DNA of 64,000 nucleotides from Thalassomonas viridans. GTDB taxonomy: Bacteria; Pseudomonadota; Gammaproteobacteria; Enterobacterales; Alteromonadaceae. The stretch lies in assembly GCF_000948985.2 (NCBI RefSeq), contig NZ_CP059733.1, positions 6,200,001-6,264,000 on the forward strand, written 5' to 3'. A program made the translations under genes and the position numbers. Position 1 is the first letter of the stretch. Each line of letters starts with the position of its first letter. Of the stretch, positions 43,826 to 53,671 are shown piece by piece. The notes under the pieces were generated by a model. It made no database searches. It saw nothing but the letters and a program-made list of their open reading frames with translations, and had not been told where the DNA came from.

Positions 43826-45841
43826 TTACGGCGTTTCAAATTGCGCCTGCCAGTCCTGCGGCAGTTTAATCTGGAACACTTCCCGGTGATCCAGCATGCC
43901 CCCCCAGTTAGAAGAAACATATATGCGATCGCCGCTAAAGTTAATCGCCGCCGGCGCCTCGTCCCGGTAATCGCCGTTGTAGGCATTATAGGCCGGGGCA
44001 ATACGCCACAATACCGGATCTGCCGATTCACTCTTAAGCTGGAGCATCATCAGCTGGTTGGCGGCCCATAAGTCGGTATTTTTCACATAAGTGCTGATAA
44101 ACAGCCAGCCGGGTTTACCCGGCGGCACCTTGCCGAAGTGGAAATTCATGTCCCAGCCAAAATCTTTATGCCCGGCCACTTCCAGCCGGTTATCATAACC
44201 GGCATTATCGCCGGTGACGGCAATGGCATCGAATTTATCGGTGCGGTTGTTCTGGCTGATAAACATTTCCCGGCCGCTGGCATCAAAGGCCCAGCCGGAA
44301 TGGGTTTCACTGACAGAGATTTTCACCGGCGCCGTCTTGTTGTAGTCAAAATCCAGCGGCCACAAATGCGGCCCGTCAAACCAGGTGCCGATATAACCTT
44401 TTTTACCGCCGCCGTACGCGCTGTCGTCCCACATGCGGCCCATATGGATCACCACACCTGTGCCCAGGGGGGAGATTTCCACCATATTGGGGCGGTGACG
44501 GAAGCTGCCGCGTTTGCTCTCCACTTCCAGGTTGGTGCCCGCCAGATCCGCAGGCCTTAAACTATGAAGCAAGTCTTTACTCACCTGGTAATGGATAAAA
44601 GCATCCACCAGGAAAGTCTTGCTGCCGTTGTCGCTTTCGCCATAATGCACCGCCATCCAGGCCCAGTGGTCGCTGTCGTTGGAGCTGTCCCCCTCGACAT
44701 CGTTATAAATCTTAGTGGCATTGGGAAAATCGGCAGAGAAGTCCCGGATCAGCTTGCGGGTCTGCTCCTGGCGGCTAACATCATCTATCATCCAAAACTG
44801 CATGCCTTTGACATAATAGACCCGGTTGGGGTGATCCGCCGTGCCGTGCCAGCGTATTTCATGTTTTTCACCGATAGCCTTACCTTTGTCATCCACCAGG
44901 GCGGTAATGATGTCGCCGTTATCCGGATGCACCACCCAGCTGGAATTAGAGTCGGTGCCAAAAACCAGCAAGGCATCGCCGCCGACATTCTCAGGGCTGT
45001 AGCGGGAATAGACGATCAGGGCATCGCTGGAGTTTTCCAGTTCGCTGGCATCCGTTAACCGCATCAGCTGGGCTCCCGTGACCGGGTCCAGGCGTTTTTC
45101 CCCTTTAGCCGGTACTGTCGCCCCATAGTTGGGGGTGATCACCCGGTTACCTGTGATGTAATTGGACAGTGGCTTAACTTCGATATCAAAGGCGGGCAGT
45201 TCAGTGGTCAGATCCTGATAGCTGACGCTGATCACTATGTCTTTATACCAGCCGAGATCTGCCGGCCCCGGCACGCCGCTTAACAAACCTGTGCCGGTAT
45301 CAAACGCCATCCAGGCAGGTTTATTACTGATACCGTAGCTGACCCGGGCACTGTCGATATTCGATGACAGCGACAAAGACGGTTGGAACACATATTCATT
45401 TTCCAGGGTAGAAACCCCTTCCGGCTCCCCCGACAGATGCAGCTGGATACTTTCCCTCACCAGAATGGAAAAAGCCGGCAGCTGCACGGTATTAACACCG
45501 TCGGAAACAGCAATCACTATATCCGAATATAAACCGGCTTCGGTGGAAAAAGGGATCCCGGTTAAGCGGCCGTCGGCACTGTTAAAGGAACACCAGGCGG
45601 GCTTGTTGGCGATAGTAAATATCAGCGGACTTTTACCGTCGTCACTCACCTGGGGCAAAAACTGGTACTCTTCGTTAAAGCCGATTTCGGTTAATGGTTC
45701 CCCCAGAATCACCGGCGCCAGGTTTTCACTGACGGTATTACCGGTATTGGTACTGCCACCGCCGGAATCACCGCCGCAACCGGCCAAAGAGGTTACCGAC
45801 AAAACCAGCAAGAGCCAAAACGTTACCTGTATCTGCTTCAT
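43826..45841 (-). CDS. Large secreted lipoprotein with Ig-like and propeller-like parts
   Basis: This 671-residue lipoprotein has a signal peptide with lipobox L-A-G-C and a Gly/Ser linker. Two cadherin/Ig-like repeats (about 40-240) each contain N-K-P-A-W and a G-x-L-x-G-x-P strand, as in putative-Ig domains. A ~430-residue part without a recognised family follows, rich in W, D and G-x-x-W blocks and resembling a beta-propeller. Its site between the decoration operon and manB suggests binding or processing of the polysaccharide. Start 45841 is chosen for the signal peptide; the frame opens 25 codons earlier inside manB. Confidence 0.7.
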   Translation of the reverse strand: MKQIQVTFWLLLVLSVTSLAGCGGDSGGGSTNTGNTVSENLAPVILGEPLTEIGFNEEYQFLPQVSDDGKSPLIFTIANKPAWCSFNSADGRLTGIPFSTEAGLYSDIVIAVSDGVNTVQLPAFSILVRESIQLHLSGEPEGVSTLENEYVFQPSLSLSSNIDSARVSYGISNKPAWMAFDTGTGLLSGVPGPADLGWYKDIVISVSYQDLTTELPAFDIEVKPLSNYITGNRVITPNYGATVPAKGEKRLDPVTGAQLMRLTDASELENSSDALIVYSRYSPENVGGDALLVFGTDSNSSWVVHPDNGDIITALVDDKGKAIGEKHEIRWHGTADHPNRVYYVKGMQFWMIDDVSRQEQTRKLIRDFSADFPNATKIYNDVEGDSSNDSDHWAWMAVHYGESDNGSKTFLVDAFIHYQVSKDLLHSLRPADLAGTNLEVESKRGSFRHRPNMVEISPLGTGVVIHMGRMWDDSAYGGGKKGYIGTWFDGPHLWPLDFDYNKTAPVKISVSETHSGWAFDASGREMFISQNNRTDKFDAIAVTGDNAGYDNRLEVAGHKDFGWDMNFHFGKVPPGKPGWLFISTYVKNTDLWAANQLMMLQLKSESADPVLWRIAPAYNAYNGDYRDEAPAAINFSGDRIYVSSNWGGMLDHREVFQIKLPQDWQAQFETP

Positions 45842-45893
45842 AAACTTAACTACCTCGACATAACTACCAAGAGCCAACGGTGAAGGTCGCCCC

Positions 45894-47261
45894 CTAAACG
45901 CTTTCGATAAGCGCAATCAGCTCACGGGTTTTTGCTTCCATCAGGCCAACATCCCCTTCCGATTCCACATTCAGGCGCAGCAGGGGCTCGGTATTGGATT
46001 TGCGTATATTCATACGCCAGCCGTCAAACGACAGGGATAGGCCGTCCACTTCTTCCTTGTCACGGGCCTGGTCCCGATAAAACTCGTTGACTTTCGCCAG
46101 CACCAGATCCGCATCCGACACCTTACGGTTGATTTCACCGGACGACGGGAACCTGGCGATGCGTTCACTAACCATGGCCGACAAGCTGCTGCCGCTAATG
46201 CTGATCAGCTCCGCCACCAGTAACCAGGGGATCATACCGCTGTCGCAGTAGTTAAAATCCCGGAAATAATGGTGGGCGCTCATCTCACCGCCATAAACGG
46301 CATTTTCCAGGCGCATACGCTCTTTGATAAAAGCGTGGCCGGTTTTGCTCTGAATGGCAATGCCCTTGTTGCTGTTCACTATATCTATGGTATTTAAAGT
46401 CAGCCTGGGATCATGGATGATCTTTTCTCGGCTGTGCTTTTGCAAAAAAGCTTCCGCCAGCAGGCCGACAATATAATAACCTTCGATAAAATCGCCATTT
46501 TCGTCAAACAGGAAACAGCGGTCAAAATCACCGTCCCAGGCAATGCCCATATCCGCCTGGTGTTTGATCACGGCATCACGGGTCGAACTGCGGTTCTCCG
46601 GTAACAAGGGATTGGGAATGCCGTTGGGGAAATTGCCGTCCGGTTCGTTGTGGATCTTAATAAATTCCACCGGCAGTTTTTTCTCCCGGAAGACCTGCTC
46701 CAGGGCGTCCACCACATGGCCGGCGGCGCCGTTACCGGCGTTCAGCACCAGCTTTAGCGGTTTCAGCTTTTCGGGAGCTATATAGGTCAATAAATGGCTG
46801 ACATAAGCATCCAGATTGGAAACCCGGGTTAACTGCCCCTGCCACCCTGCCGGCGTAAACCGGCTTTGCTCGGCGATTTCCCGGATATCGAATAACCCGG
46901 TATCGCCGCTGATGGGTTTGCTGTTCTCCCGCACCAGCTTCAAGCCGTTATAATCTTTGGGGTTATGGCTGGCGGTTACCACTATGCCGCCGTCGGTCTT
47001 AAGATGGCTGGTGGCAAAATAGATTTCTTCCGTGCCGCACAGGCCGATATCGATAACATCGCAACCCGCCGCCATCAAGCCGCGGGCCAGCGCCGCTTTC
47101 AGCTCCGGAGTCGACAAACGGATGTCGCCGCCGATCACTACCTTTTTCGCGTCCAGGTATTGGGCAAAAGCCCGGCCGATACGGTAAACAATATCTTCAT
47201 TGAGCTCATCGCCAAGCTTGCCGCGGATATCATAGGCCTTAAAACAGGTTAATGTCGTCAT
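45894..47261 (-). CDS. manB: Phosphomannomutase/phosphoglucomutase
   Basis: This 455-residue alpha-D-phosphohexomutase of the CpsG/ManB type interconverts mannose-6-phosphate and mannose-1-phosphate (possibly also the glucose forms). It has the phosphoserine loop T-A-S-H-N-P, the metal motif D-G-D-F-D-R-C, and the substrate loop G-G-E-M-S-A-H-H. It provides mannose-1-phosphate to ManC, whose stop shares one base with its start (TAATG). Confidence 0.93.
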   Translation of the reverse strand: MTTLTCFKAYDIRGKLGDELNEDIVYRIGRAFAQYLDAKKVVIGGDIRLSTPELKAALARGLMAAGCDVIDIGLCGTEEIYFATSHLKTDGGIVVTASHNPKDYNGLKLVRENSKPISGDTGLFDIREIAEQSRFTPAGWQGQLTRVSNLDAYVSHLLTYIAPEKLKPLKLVLNAGNGAAGHVVDALEQVFREKKLPVEFIKIHNEPDGNFPNGIPNPLLPENRSSTRDAVIKHQADMGIAWDGDFDRCFLFDENGDFIEGYYIVGLLAEAFLQKHSREKIIHDPRLTLNTIDIVNSNKGIAIQSKTGHAFIKERMRLENAVYGGEMSAHHYFRDFNYCDSGMIPWLLVAELISISGSSLSAMVSERIARFPSSGEINRKVSDADLVLAKVNEFYRDQARDKEEVDGLSLSFDGWRMNIRKSNTEPLLRLNVESEGDVGLMEAKTRELIALIESV

Positions 47262-48682
47262 TAATTCGCACTCCGGCCGTATTTATCGGCAAGCCTGACA
47301 ATATCGTCTTCTCCCAGGTAAGAGCCGGATTGCACTTCAATCAGCTCCAGCGGCAATTTGCCCGGGTTTTCCAGGCTATGCACGGCGCCGATGGGGATAT
47401 AGGTGGACTCGTTTTCCGTCAGGATAAATTCCTTGTCGCCGTTTCTCACCTTGGCGGTGCCCGAAACCACGATCCAGTGCTCCGCCCTGTGATGATGCAT
47501 CTGCACCGACAATTTCGCCCCGGGCTTAACGGTAATGCGTTTTACCTGGAAGCGGCTGCCGTTATCGACGCTGTCATACTTGCCCCAGGGACGGTAGACT
47601 TCCCTGTGGTGGATATATTCGGAACGCTCCAGGCCTTTCAGCTTATCCACTATGCCTTTGACGTTTTGCACCTGGTCTTTGTCGGCCACCAAAAGCGCAT
47701 CCGGGGTGTCGATAATCACTATATTGTCCAAACCTATGCTGCTCACCAGGCGGTTGGAAGCCTGGATATAACTGTTGGTGGTGGACTCGGTCAGGACATC
47801 GCCGCGGATGGCGTTATTGTTGCCGTCACGCTCGGACTCTTCCCACAGGGCAGACCAGGAGCCGACATCGCTCCAGCCGGCGTCTAACGGCACTACTACG
47901 GCATGTTCGGTATGCTCCATCACCGCATAATCGACAGACTCATCCGGACAGGCTTCAAAAGCGGCCTTATTGACCCGGGTAAAGTCGAGATCGTCGGCGA
48001 CATCCTGCATCGCCAGCTCACAGGCCTGATAAATATCGGGGCGGAAAGCCTTTAATTCCGCCAGGTATTTACTGGCCTTAAACACAAACATGCCGCTGTT
48101 CCAGTAATACTCTCCCGAATCCACATAGGTTTTTGCCGTGGCGGCATCCGGTTTTTCAACAAATTCGCTGACCTTATATTGGCTCGCCCCTGGGCTGAGT
48201 GCTTCGCCCCTTTTAATATAGCCATAGCCGGTATGGGGATTGGTGGGCACTATGCCGAAAGTCACCAGTTTATCCTGCATCGCAAGCTCATAAGCGCTTT
48301 GCGCGACTTCGCGGAACTTGTCCTCGTCCTTGATATGGTGATCCGAGGCCAGCACCAGCAACACGGCGTCCGGGTTTTCCTTCAACGCCGTGATCGCCGC
48401 CAGGGCGATCGCCGGCGCGGTATTGCGTCCCACCGGTTCCAGCAAAATGCTTTTTGCCTCGACACTGACTTCCCGCGCCTGCTCGGCAACGATAAACCTG
48501 TGCTCTTCGTTACAGATAAAAACAGGCGGCTGCACCTTGGCGGGCAAACGCCTGATGGTGTTTTGCACCATAGTCAAATCATTGGTCAGCTTGATGAACT
48601 GTTTAGGATGCTGCTTTCTTGAAAGTGGCCAGAGCCGGGTACCGCTGCCCCCGCACAAAATAACAGGATAAAAATTAGACAC
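47261..48682 (-). CDS. manC: Mannose-1-phosphate guanylyltransferase / mannose-6-phosphate isomerase
   Basis: This bifunctional 473-residue enzyme makes GDP-mannose. The pyrophosphorylase signature is [11 protein letters not shown] at the N-terminus, and a cupin-type isomerase domain with [10 protein letters not shown] closes it. It starts with GTG. It is coupled to manB. GDP-mannose implies mannose, or sugars derived from it, in the exopolysaccharide. Confidence 0.95.
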   Translation of the reverse strand: MSNFYPVILCGGSGTRLWPLSRKQHPKQFIKLTNDLTMVQNTIRRLPAKVQPPVFICNEEHRFIVAEQAREVSVEAKSILLEPVGRNTAPAIALAAITALKENPDAVLLVLASDHHIKDEDKFREVAQSAYELAMQDKLVTFGIVPTNPHTGYGYIKRGEALSPGASQYKVSEFVEKPDAATAKTYVDSGEYYWNSGMFVFKASKYLAELKAFRPDIYQACELAMQDVADDLDFTRVNKAAFEACPDESVDYAVMEHTEHAVVVPLDAGWSDVGSWSALWEESERDGNNNAIRGDVLTESTTNSYIQASNRLVSSIGLDNIVIIDTPDALLVADKDQVQNVKGIVDKLKGLERSEYIHHREVYRPWGKYDSVDNGSRFQVKRITVKPGAKLSVQMHHHRAEHWIVVSGTAKVRNGDKEFILTENESTYIPIGAVHSLENPGKLPLELIEVQSGSYLGEDDIVRLADKYGRSAN

Positions 48683-48714
48683 TTAGTTACAAGCTCCCTT
48701 TTCTTATTACTTAA

Positions 48715-48750
48715 AAAGTAAAAGTCAGGACAACACCTGGCCTGACTTTT
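48715..48750 (-). terminator. Terminator between sugar transferase gene and manC
   Basis: A 10-bp stem (aaaagtcagg / cctgactttt) read leftward is followed by a T-rich run. It separates the initiating transferase from manC-manB, which then needs its own promoter or read-through. Confidence 0.7.
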
Positions 48751-48776
48751 CTATCAACGCTATGGCAAGCCCGGGC

Positions 48777-50180
48777 TTAACGCCCCTTGCCGAATAAAAC
48801 GATTTCCGCCGTTCTTACCAGGATCAGCATATCCAGCAAAAAGCTGCGATGCTTAATATAGTAAAGATCGTATTTGAGTTTTTCCATGGCATCGGTTTCG
48901 GTGGCGCCATAAGGGTATTTCAACTGGGCCCAGCCGGTGAGGCCGGGTTTGACATTATGGCGCTCGTTATAATAGGGAATATTGGTCACCAGGGTCTGAA
49001 CAAACTCAGGCCGCTCGGGACGGGGACCGACAAAGCCCATATCGCCGCGCATCACGTTATAAATCTGCGGCAGTTCATCCACCCGGTATTTACGGATAAA
49101 GTGGCCGATACGCGTGGTTCTGTCATCATTTTTCGCCGCCCACTGGGCGCCGTTTTTCTCGGCATCCACCCGCATACTGCGGAACTTGATGATATGGAAA
49201 GGTTCGCCGTCCAGCCCCACCCTTTCCTGCAAATAAAACACGGGCGCCTTCCAGCCGTCTTCCAGCTTGATGATCAGGGCGGTGATCAGCATCACAGGCC
49301 AGGTAAACAGCAGCATGATAAAGGCCATAGAGGCATTGAAAATCCAGTCCAGGGTATTTCTCAGGTAATTGGCGGAAGCAAAACCGTTGGAATAGATCAC
49401 CCAACTGGGATAAATCAGGTTCACGGCAACCTGCCCGGTTTCCCGTTCAATAAAGTCCAGTATTTCGGTTACTTCGATACCGCGGATCTTACAGGCAAAT
49501 AATTCGTCCACCGGCAGGTTATTGCGGCGCTCGTCGCTGGCCACCACGATCTCATCGATATTGTGTTCCATGGCATAGCTGACCAGGGACTCTTCCAGTT
49601 CAATCCGGGTTTCTTTCACTATCCCGGCTTCATGATCCCCCGGCATCACCACAAAGGCATGGACATGAAAACCCTGGCGGTCGACGTCACGGCGCATACG
49701 CTGCTCGATAATAGACGCCCTTTCTCCCGCCCCCAGCACCAGGATATTACGCTTGTTAAAGCCAAAAAAATCTACCTTAAGGGTAAAGGCCCTGAAGAAA
49801 CCCACCAGCACCAGGCTCATAAAAGAAGACAGGGCCAGCAATTCCACCGGCAGGGGATGCGCCCCCAGGAAAGGGTTGATCAGGGAAAAAACAAAGAAAC
49901 CAATCGCCACGCACACCAATACCCGGCGTATCACCCCGCGGATGCTTTCCCGCAATTTAGAGTTGTATAACCCCAGGGCAAGGGAGGTAAGCTGCATAAT
50001 CAGGGCAAAAAGCAAGGCATAGGCAATCACCAGATTACTCGGCGTCTCGGGCTGTTCGACAAACAGAAAAACACTGTTCAGGTAAACCGAAAACAACAGG
50101 GCCCCGGCAAAGATGCCGAGTTCTACCAGAACAAGAGATTTACTACCCGCAGACAGGTCACGGAACTTGGGGCTTGACAT
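48777..50180 (-). CDS. Initiating sugar transferase, XrtA/PEP-CTERM type
   Basis: This 467-residue polyprenyl-phosphate hexose-1-phosphate transferase of the exosortase-associated subgroup has four N-terminal membrane helices, a Rossmann-like middle (I-L-V-L-G-A-G-E-R) and a fifth helix. The bacterial sugar transferase domain follows, with F-Y-L-Q-E-R-V-G, K-F-R-S-M-R, D-E-L-P-Q-I-Y-N-V and G-P-R-P-E-R. It puts the first sugar phosphate on undecaprenyl phosphate. It is divergent from the export genes. Confidence 0.92.
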   Translation of the reverse strand: MSSPKFRDLSAGSKSLVLVELGIFAGALLFSVYLNSVFLFVEQPETPSNLVIAYALLFALIMQLTSLALGLYNSKLRESIRGVIRRVLVCVAIGFFVFSLINPFLGAHPLPVELLALSSFMSLVLVGFFRAFTLKVDFFGFNKRNILVLGAGERASIIEQRMRRDVDRQGFHVHAFVVMPGDHEAGIVKETRIELEESLVSYAMEHNIDEIVVASDERRNNLPVDELFACKIRGIEVTEILDFIERETGQVAVNLIYPSWVIYSNGFASANYLRNTLDWIFNASMAFIMLLFTWPVMLITALIIKLEDGWKAPVFYLQERVGLDGEPFHIIKFRSMRVDAEKNGAQWAAKNDDRTTRIGHFIRKYRVDELPQIYNVMRGDMGFVGPRPERPEFVQTLVTNIPYYNERHNVKPGLTGWAQLKYPYGATETDAMEKLKYDLYYIKHRSFLLDMLILVRTAEIVLFGKGR

Positions 50181-50542
50181 ATGGGAGCTATATTCCTTTT
50201 AACTATTTAGTTTTGAAGACAATTAAGGACGACTATATTAGAAGTGATCAATCTGTGAATGTAAAGAAAAGCCTTACTTTTTGTCACAAGATTAAACAAA
50301 TATCGCCCTGCCAGGCCAGGGCCCGGTAAAACGGCGCCTGAGAGGATAATCACAAGAGCGGCAAACTGGTAACTATAACTGATTATTCCCGCCGCGCAGG
50401 CCAGACCTGATATTGACTTCCATCACTATAGCCGAGATTGTTAACTTTTATTAAATTATGTGCATCATAAACAAAAATAAAATACAATCTGTTTACTTAT
50501 GCACTCACGCTAATAAATGCTTGTCAACAAAGGTCATAATCA
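50181..50542. other. Divergent promoter region of transferase and export operons
   Basis: These 362 bases, AT-rich near the right end, hold no gene that I can support. I do not see a convincing sigma-54 site, nor the tandem YGTCAA-N5-TTTACA repeat. Promoters for both directions must lie here. Confidence 0.35.
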
Positions 50543-51178
50543 ATGGAAATACATGTTTCTGAGAAGCTTAAAATAGTTATTTTATTGCTGCTGACGCAGT
50601 TTCTTTTTAGCTGCAGCAGCCCGAGACTGCCCAGTGCGACCCTTCACCCGTCCACCACAACGGATGTGGCTTCCTATAAATATTTGATCGGCGCCGGCGA
50701 TGTCCTCAATATCTTTGTCTGGCGTAACCCGGAAGTTTCCGGCACCTTTGTTGTCCGCCCCGACGGCATGATCACCACCTCCCTGGTGGAAGATATCCAG
50801 GTTTCGGGGAAAACCCCGACCCAGCTCGCCCGCTCCATAGAAGAGATCCTCGCCACCTATTTGCGCGATCCTGTGGTCACAGTCACGGTCAATGAATTTA
50901 CCGGCCCTATTACCGAGCAGATCCGGGTGATAGGCGAAGCAGCCCAGCCCCAGGCGGTGAACTACAAGCAGAATATGACCTTGCTTGATGTCATGATCCT
51001 GGTGGGAGGACTGACGGAATTTGCCGACGGCAATGACGCCACCCTGGTCAGGATTGAAAACGGCAAGCAAATGGAATACCAGGTCCTGATTGAAGACTTG
51101 CTTAAAAACGGTGAAATCAGCGCCAATGTCGACGTCTTACCCGGCGATATTATCGTTATTCCTGAAACCTGGTTTTAA
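50543..51178 (+). CDS. Polysaccharide export lipoprotein (OPX), XrtA type
   Basis: This outer-membrane polysaccharide export lipoprotein of 211 residues is Wza-like. The lipobox Cys24 is in L-F-S-C. The Poly_export domain has Y-L-I-G-A-G-D-V-L-N-I, V-R-P-D-G-M-I and the R-D-P-V-V-T-V motif, and a SLBB segment follows (I-G-E-A-A-Q-P). The compact length matches the exosortase-locus form. It starts the export operon. Confidence 0.9.
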   Translation: MEIHVSEKLKIVILLLLTQFLFSCSSPRLPSATLHPSTTTDVASYKYLIGAGDVLNIFVWRNPEVSGTFVVRPDGMITTSLVEDIQVSGKTPTQLARSIEEILATYLRDPVVTVTVNEFTGPITEQIRVIGEAAQPQAVNYKQNMTLLDVMILVGGLTEFADGNDATLVRIENGKQMEYQVLIEDLLKNGEISANVDVLPGDIIVIPETWF

Positions 51179-51233
51179 CGCGTGACTATGTCAGCACCTT
51201 TGGTAAATATTCTCCCTGCAATTGAGGTCAGGA

Positions 51234-52778
51234 ATGCAAGAAGTCTTTGAACAAATAATCGAACAGCTCAAGGGTATATGGTTAAAGCGCCGCTATATCA
51301 TGATCACCACCTGGTTGTTTTGTCCCCTTGGCTGGCTAGGTATTACCCAGCTGCCGGATACCTATGAGTCGGTTGCCCGGGTGCATACGGATACCCAGTC
51401 CCTGTTGCGCCCTTTGCTCAAAGGCCTGACGGTAGAAACCGACCCGGACAAGCAGGTCAGCCTGATGGTAAAAACCCTGCTCAGCCGCCCCAACCTTGAA
51501 CGTATCGCCCGGATGACAGATCTCGACGTCCAGGCAACCACTCCCAAGGAATACAACAAGCTGATTGAAGAGCTTGAAAAAACCATCAGCATACGCCTGG
51601 TGGGGGGAGATAATATATACAGCATCTCCTACGAGCATGAAGACCCGCAAATGTCGAGAAACGTGGTCCAGGCGGCGCTGACGGTGTTCATTGAAAATAC
51701 CCTGGGCGAATCCCGCAGCGAATCCGATTCGGCGCAAAAATTCCTCGATACCCAAATCCAGGATTATGAAGCCCGCCTGCTTGAAGCGGAAGGCCGGCTG
51801 ACAGACTTCAAACAAAGATACTCCGGCAGCTTGCCCGGGGATACCGGCGGTTTCTATACCCGGTTAAACCATAACAAGTCAAAACTTCAGGAAGCCGAGC
51901 TGCAGCTGCGGGAAGCCACCACCAAGTGGCAGTCGGCAAAAGAACAGCTGAGCGGACAAAAACCCATCGCCAATGTCGTCACGTCGCAATATGACGAGCG
52001 TATCGCCCAGCTGACCCAGTCCCTGGATACCTTGATGCTGCGTTATACCGACGCCCACCCGGATGTCAAAGAAGCCAAGCGCAGGATCGCCGATCTGAAA
52101 AAACTCAAGGAAGAAGAACAGTCCGCCATGGCGGGAGAAAACGGCCAGGCGAGCCAGGCATTTACCGACAGCCCCCTGTTCCAGGAACTGAAAGTGGCGG
52201 AAAGCAACCTGGCCAACAATGTTGCCTCACTGACGGTACGGGTCAAGGACTACCAGGAGCGGGTCAAGGAAATGGAAGAAAAGGCCCATACCATACCGGA
52301 GATCGAAGCAGAACTGATCGCCCTGGACCGGGATTATGATATCACCAAGAAGAAGTTCGAAGACCTGCTCAACCGCCGTGAAACCGCGCGCCTGGCCCAG
52401 GAAGCGGACGAAACCACAGACAAGATCCAGTTTAAGGTGGTGGATCCGCCGCGGGTGCCGATCGAACCGTCAGGCCCCAAACGCCTGATCTTTATCACGG
52501 CGATCCTGATTTTCGGCTTCGGCTCAGGCATAGGCATTTCCTTCCTGTTCAGCCAGCTGACACCTATTGTCACTTCCGCCAAACAGCTGAGCAATGCCAC
52601 GGGTTACCCGGTATTCGGTATCGTCAGCGCCACGGAAAATTTAGGGCTGGCGAAACGCCACAAGCGTAAAGCCATTATCTTTACCTTATCGAACAGCATG
52701 ATAGTGGTCTTATATGCCGGTATGATGAGCTTTTATCTGATCCCTGCCCTGCAGACGAGTATAAGAGGGTTGCTGTAA
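51234..52778 (+). CDS. Polysaccharide chain-length determinant (Wzz), XrtA type
   Basis: This 514-residue polysaccharide co-polymerase has a first membrane helix at about 20-40, a long periplasmic coiled-coil region, and a second helix (F-I-T-A-I-L-I-F-G-F) near 430. A last hydrophobic segment lies near the C-terminus. It sets chain length together with the next gene, a separate tyrosine kinase. ATG 51234 with GAGG upstream is used; TTG 51222 is four codons earlier. Its stop shares one base with the kinase start. Confidence 0.9.
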   Translation: MQEVFEQIIEQLKGIWLKRRYIMITTWLFCPLGWLGITQLPDTYESVARVHTDTQSLLRPLLKGLTVETDPDKQVSLMVKTLLSRPNLERIARMTDLDVQATTPKEYNKLIEELEKTISIRLVGGDNIYSISYEHEDPQMSRNVVQAALTVFIENTLGESRSESDSAQKFLDTQIQDYEARLLEAEGRLTDFKQRYSGSLPGDTGGFYTRLNHNKSKLQEAELQLREATTKWQSAKEQLSGQKPIANVVTSQYDERIAQLTQSLDTLMLRYTDAHPDVKEAKRRIADLKKLKEEEQSAMAGENGQASQAFTDSPLFQELKVAESNLANNVASLTVRVKDYQERVKEMEEKAHTIPEIEAELIALDRDYDITKKKFEDLLNRRETARLAQEADETTDKIQFKVVDPPRVPIEPSGPKRLIFITAILIFGFGSGIGISFLFSQLTPIVTSAKQLSNATGYPVFGIVSATENLGLAKRHKRKAIIFTLSNSMIVVLYAGMMSFYLIPALQTSIRGLL

Positions 52779-53671
52779 TGAGTACCATAGAAAAAGCCTT
52801 GCAAAAGCAAAGGGAAAAAAACCAGCAGGAAAGCGCAGAACAGGCACAGGCGGAAACGCAGGACACGGCCCAGGCCAGCAGCAGTCCGGCAGCAAGTGCA
52901 ACGCAAGAGACTCAGCCCCGGGAGCAGCCGGCGCCTGCCCCCGCAGCACCGAAAGCCCTGATCACCATAGATCAGCAAGAACTGAGGGAAAAAGGCCTGA
53001 TCACCGACTCCACCGAGCGGCAGAAGATCAAGGATGAATTTCGTTATATCAAACGTAAACTGCTCAACAATGCCTTTGGCCAGGCAGCGCAGAACCTGGA
53101 AAACGGCAACCTGGTGATGGTGTCCAGCGGCAAACCCAATGAAGGCAAAACCTTTATCTCCATCAACCTGGCGCTGAGCATAGCCCTGGAGCAGGACAAA
53201 ACCGTATTGTTGATCGATGCCGACGTGATCCGCCCCAGCATCAGCGCCGAACTTAACATCAGCCCGCGCAAAGGGCTGGTGGAATATCTGCTGGGGGAAG
53301 TACCTAATGTCAGTGAAGTTATCTATAACACCAGCATCAGCAATTTAAAGATTATTCCCGCCGGTGAGCCCCATCACCTGACCTCGGAATTATTGGCCAG
53401 CGACAAGATGCGCCAGCTGACCCAGGAGCTTGCCAACCGCTACAGCGACCGTATGGTGATCTTTGATTCGCCGCCGCTGATCGAAGTCAACGAAAGCCAG
53501 GTACTGGCCAACCTGATGGGACAGGCGCTGGTGGTGGTGGAAGAATCCCAGTCGAAAATCGCCGATATCCAGAAGGCCGTCGACTCCCTTGATGAAGATC
53601 TCGCCATCGGCTTTGTCATCAATAAGGCCGTGCAAACACAAAAGGACATGTATGGCTATTACGGTTATTAA
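52778..53671 (+). CDS. Tyrosine autokinase, XrtA/PEP-CTERM type
   Basis: This cytoplasmic BY-kinase of 297 residues partners with the Wzz protein. A Gln/Ala-rich N-terminus is followed by Walker A (G-K-P-N-E-G-K-T, Lys124), Walker A' (L-L-I-D-A-D) and Walker B (I-F-D-S-P-P). A tyrosine-rich tail (M-Y-G-Y-Y-G-Y) is the autophosphorylation target. Its phosphorylation cycle should tune polymer export. The last 20 bases also encode the start of the next protein in another frame. Confidence 0.92.
   Translation: MSTIEKALQKQREKNQQESAEQAQAETQDTAQASSSPAASATQETQPREQPAPAPAAPKALITIDQQELREKGLITDSTERQKIKDEFRYIKRKLLNNAFGQAAQNLENGNLVMVSSGKPNEGKTFISINLALSIALEQDKTVLLIDADVIRPSISAELNISPRKGLVEYLLGEVPNVSEVIYNTSISNLKIIPAGEPHHLTSELLASDKMRQLTQELANRYSDRMVIFDSPPLIEVNESQVLANLMGQALVVVEESQSKIADIQKAVDSLDEDLAIGFVINKAVQTQKDMYGYYGY

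Noticed and set aside
44564..45058. 164-codon plus-strand frame inside the lipoprotein gene
   Set aside because: It is antisense to a gene with signal peptide and Ig-like repeats, and shows no features of its own.
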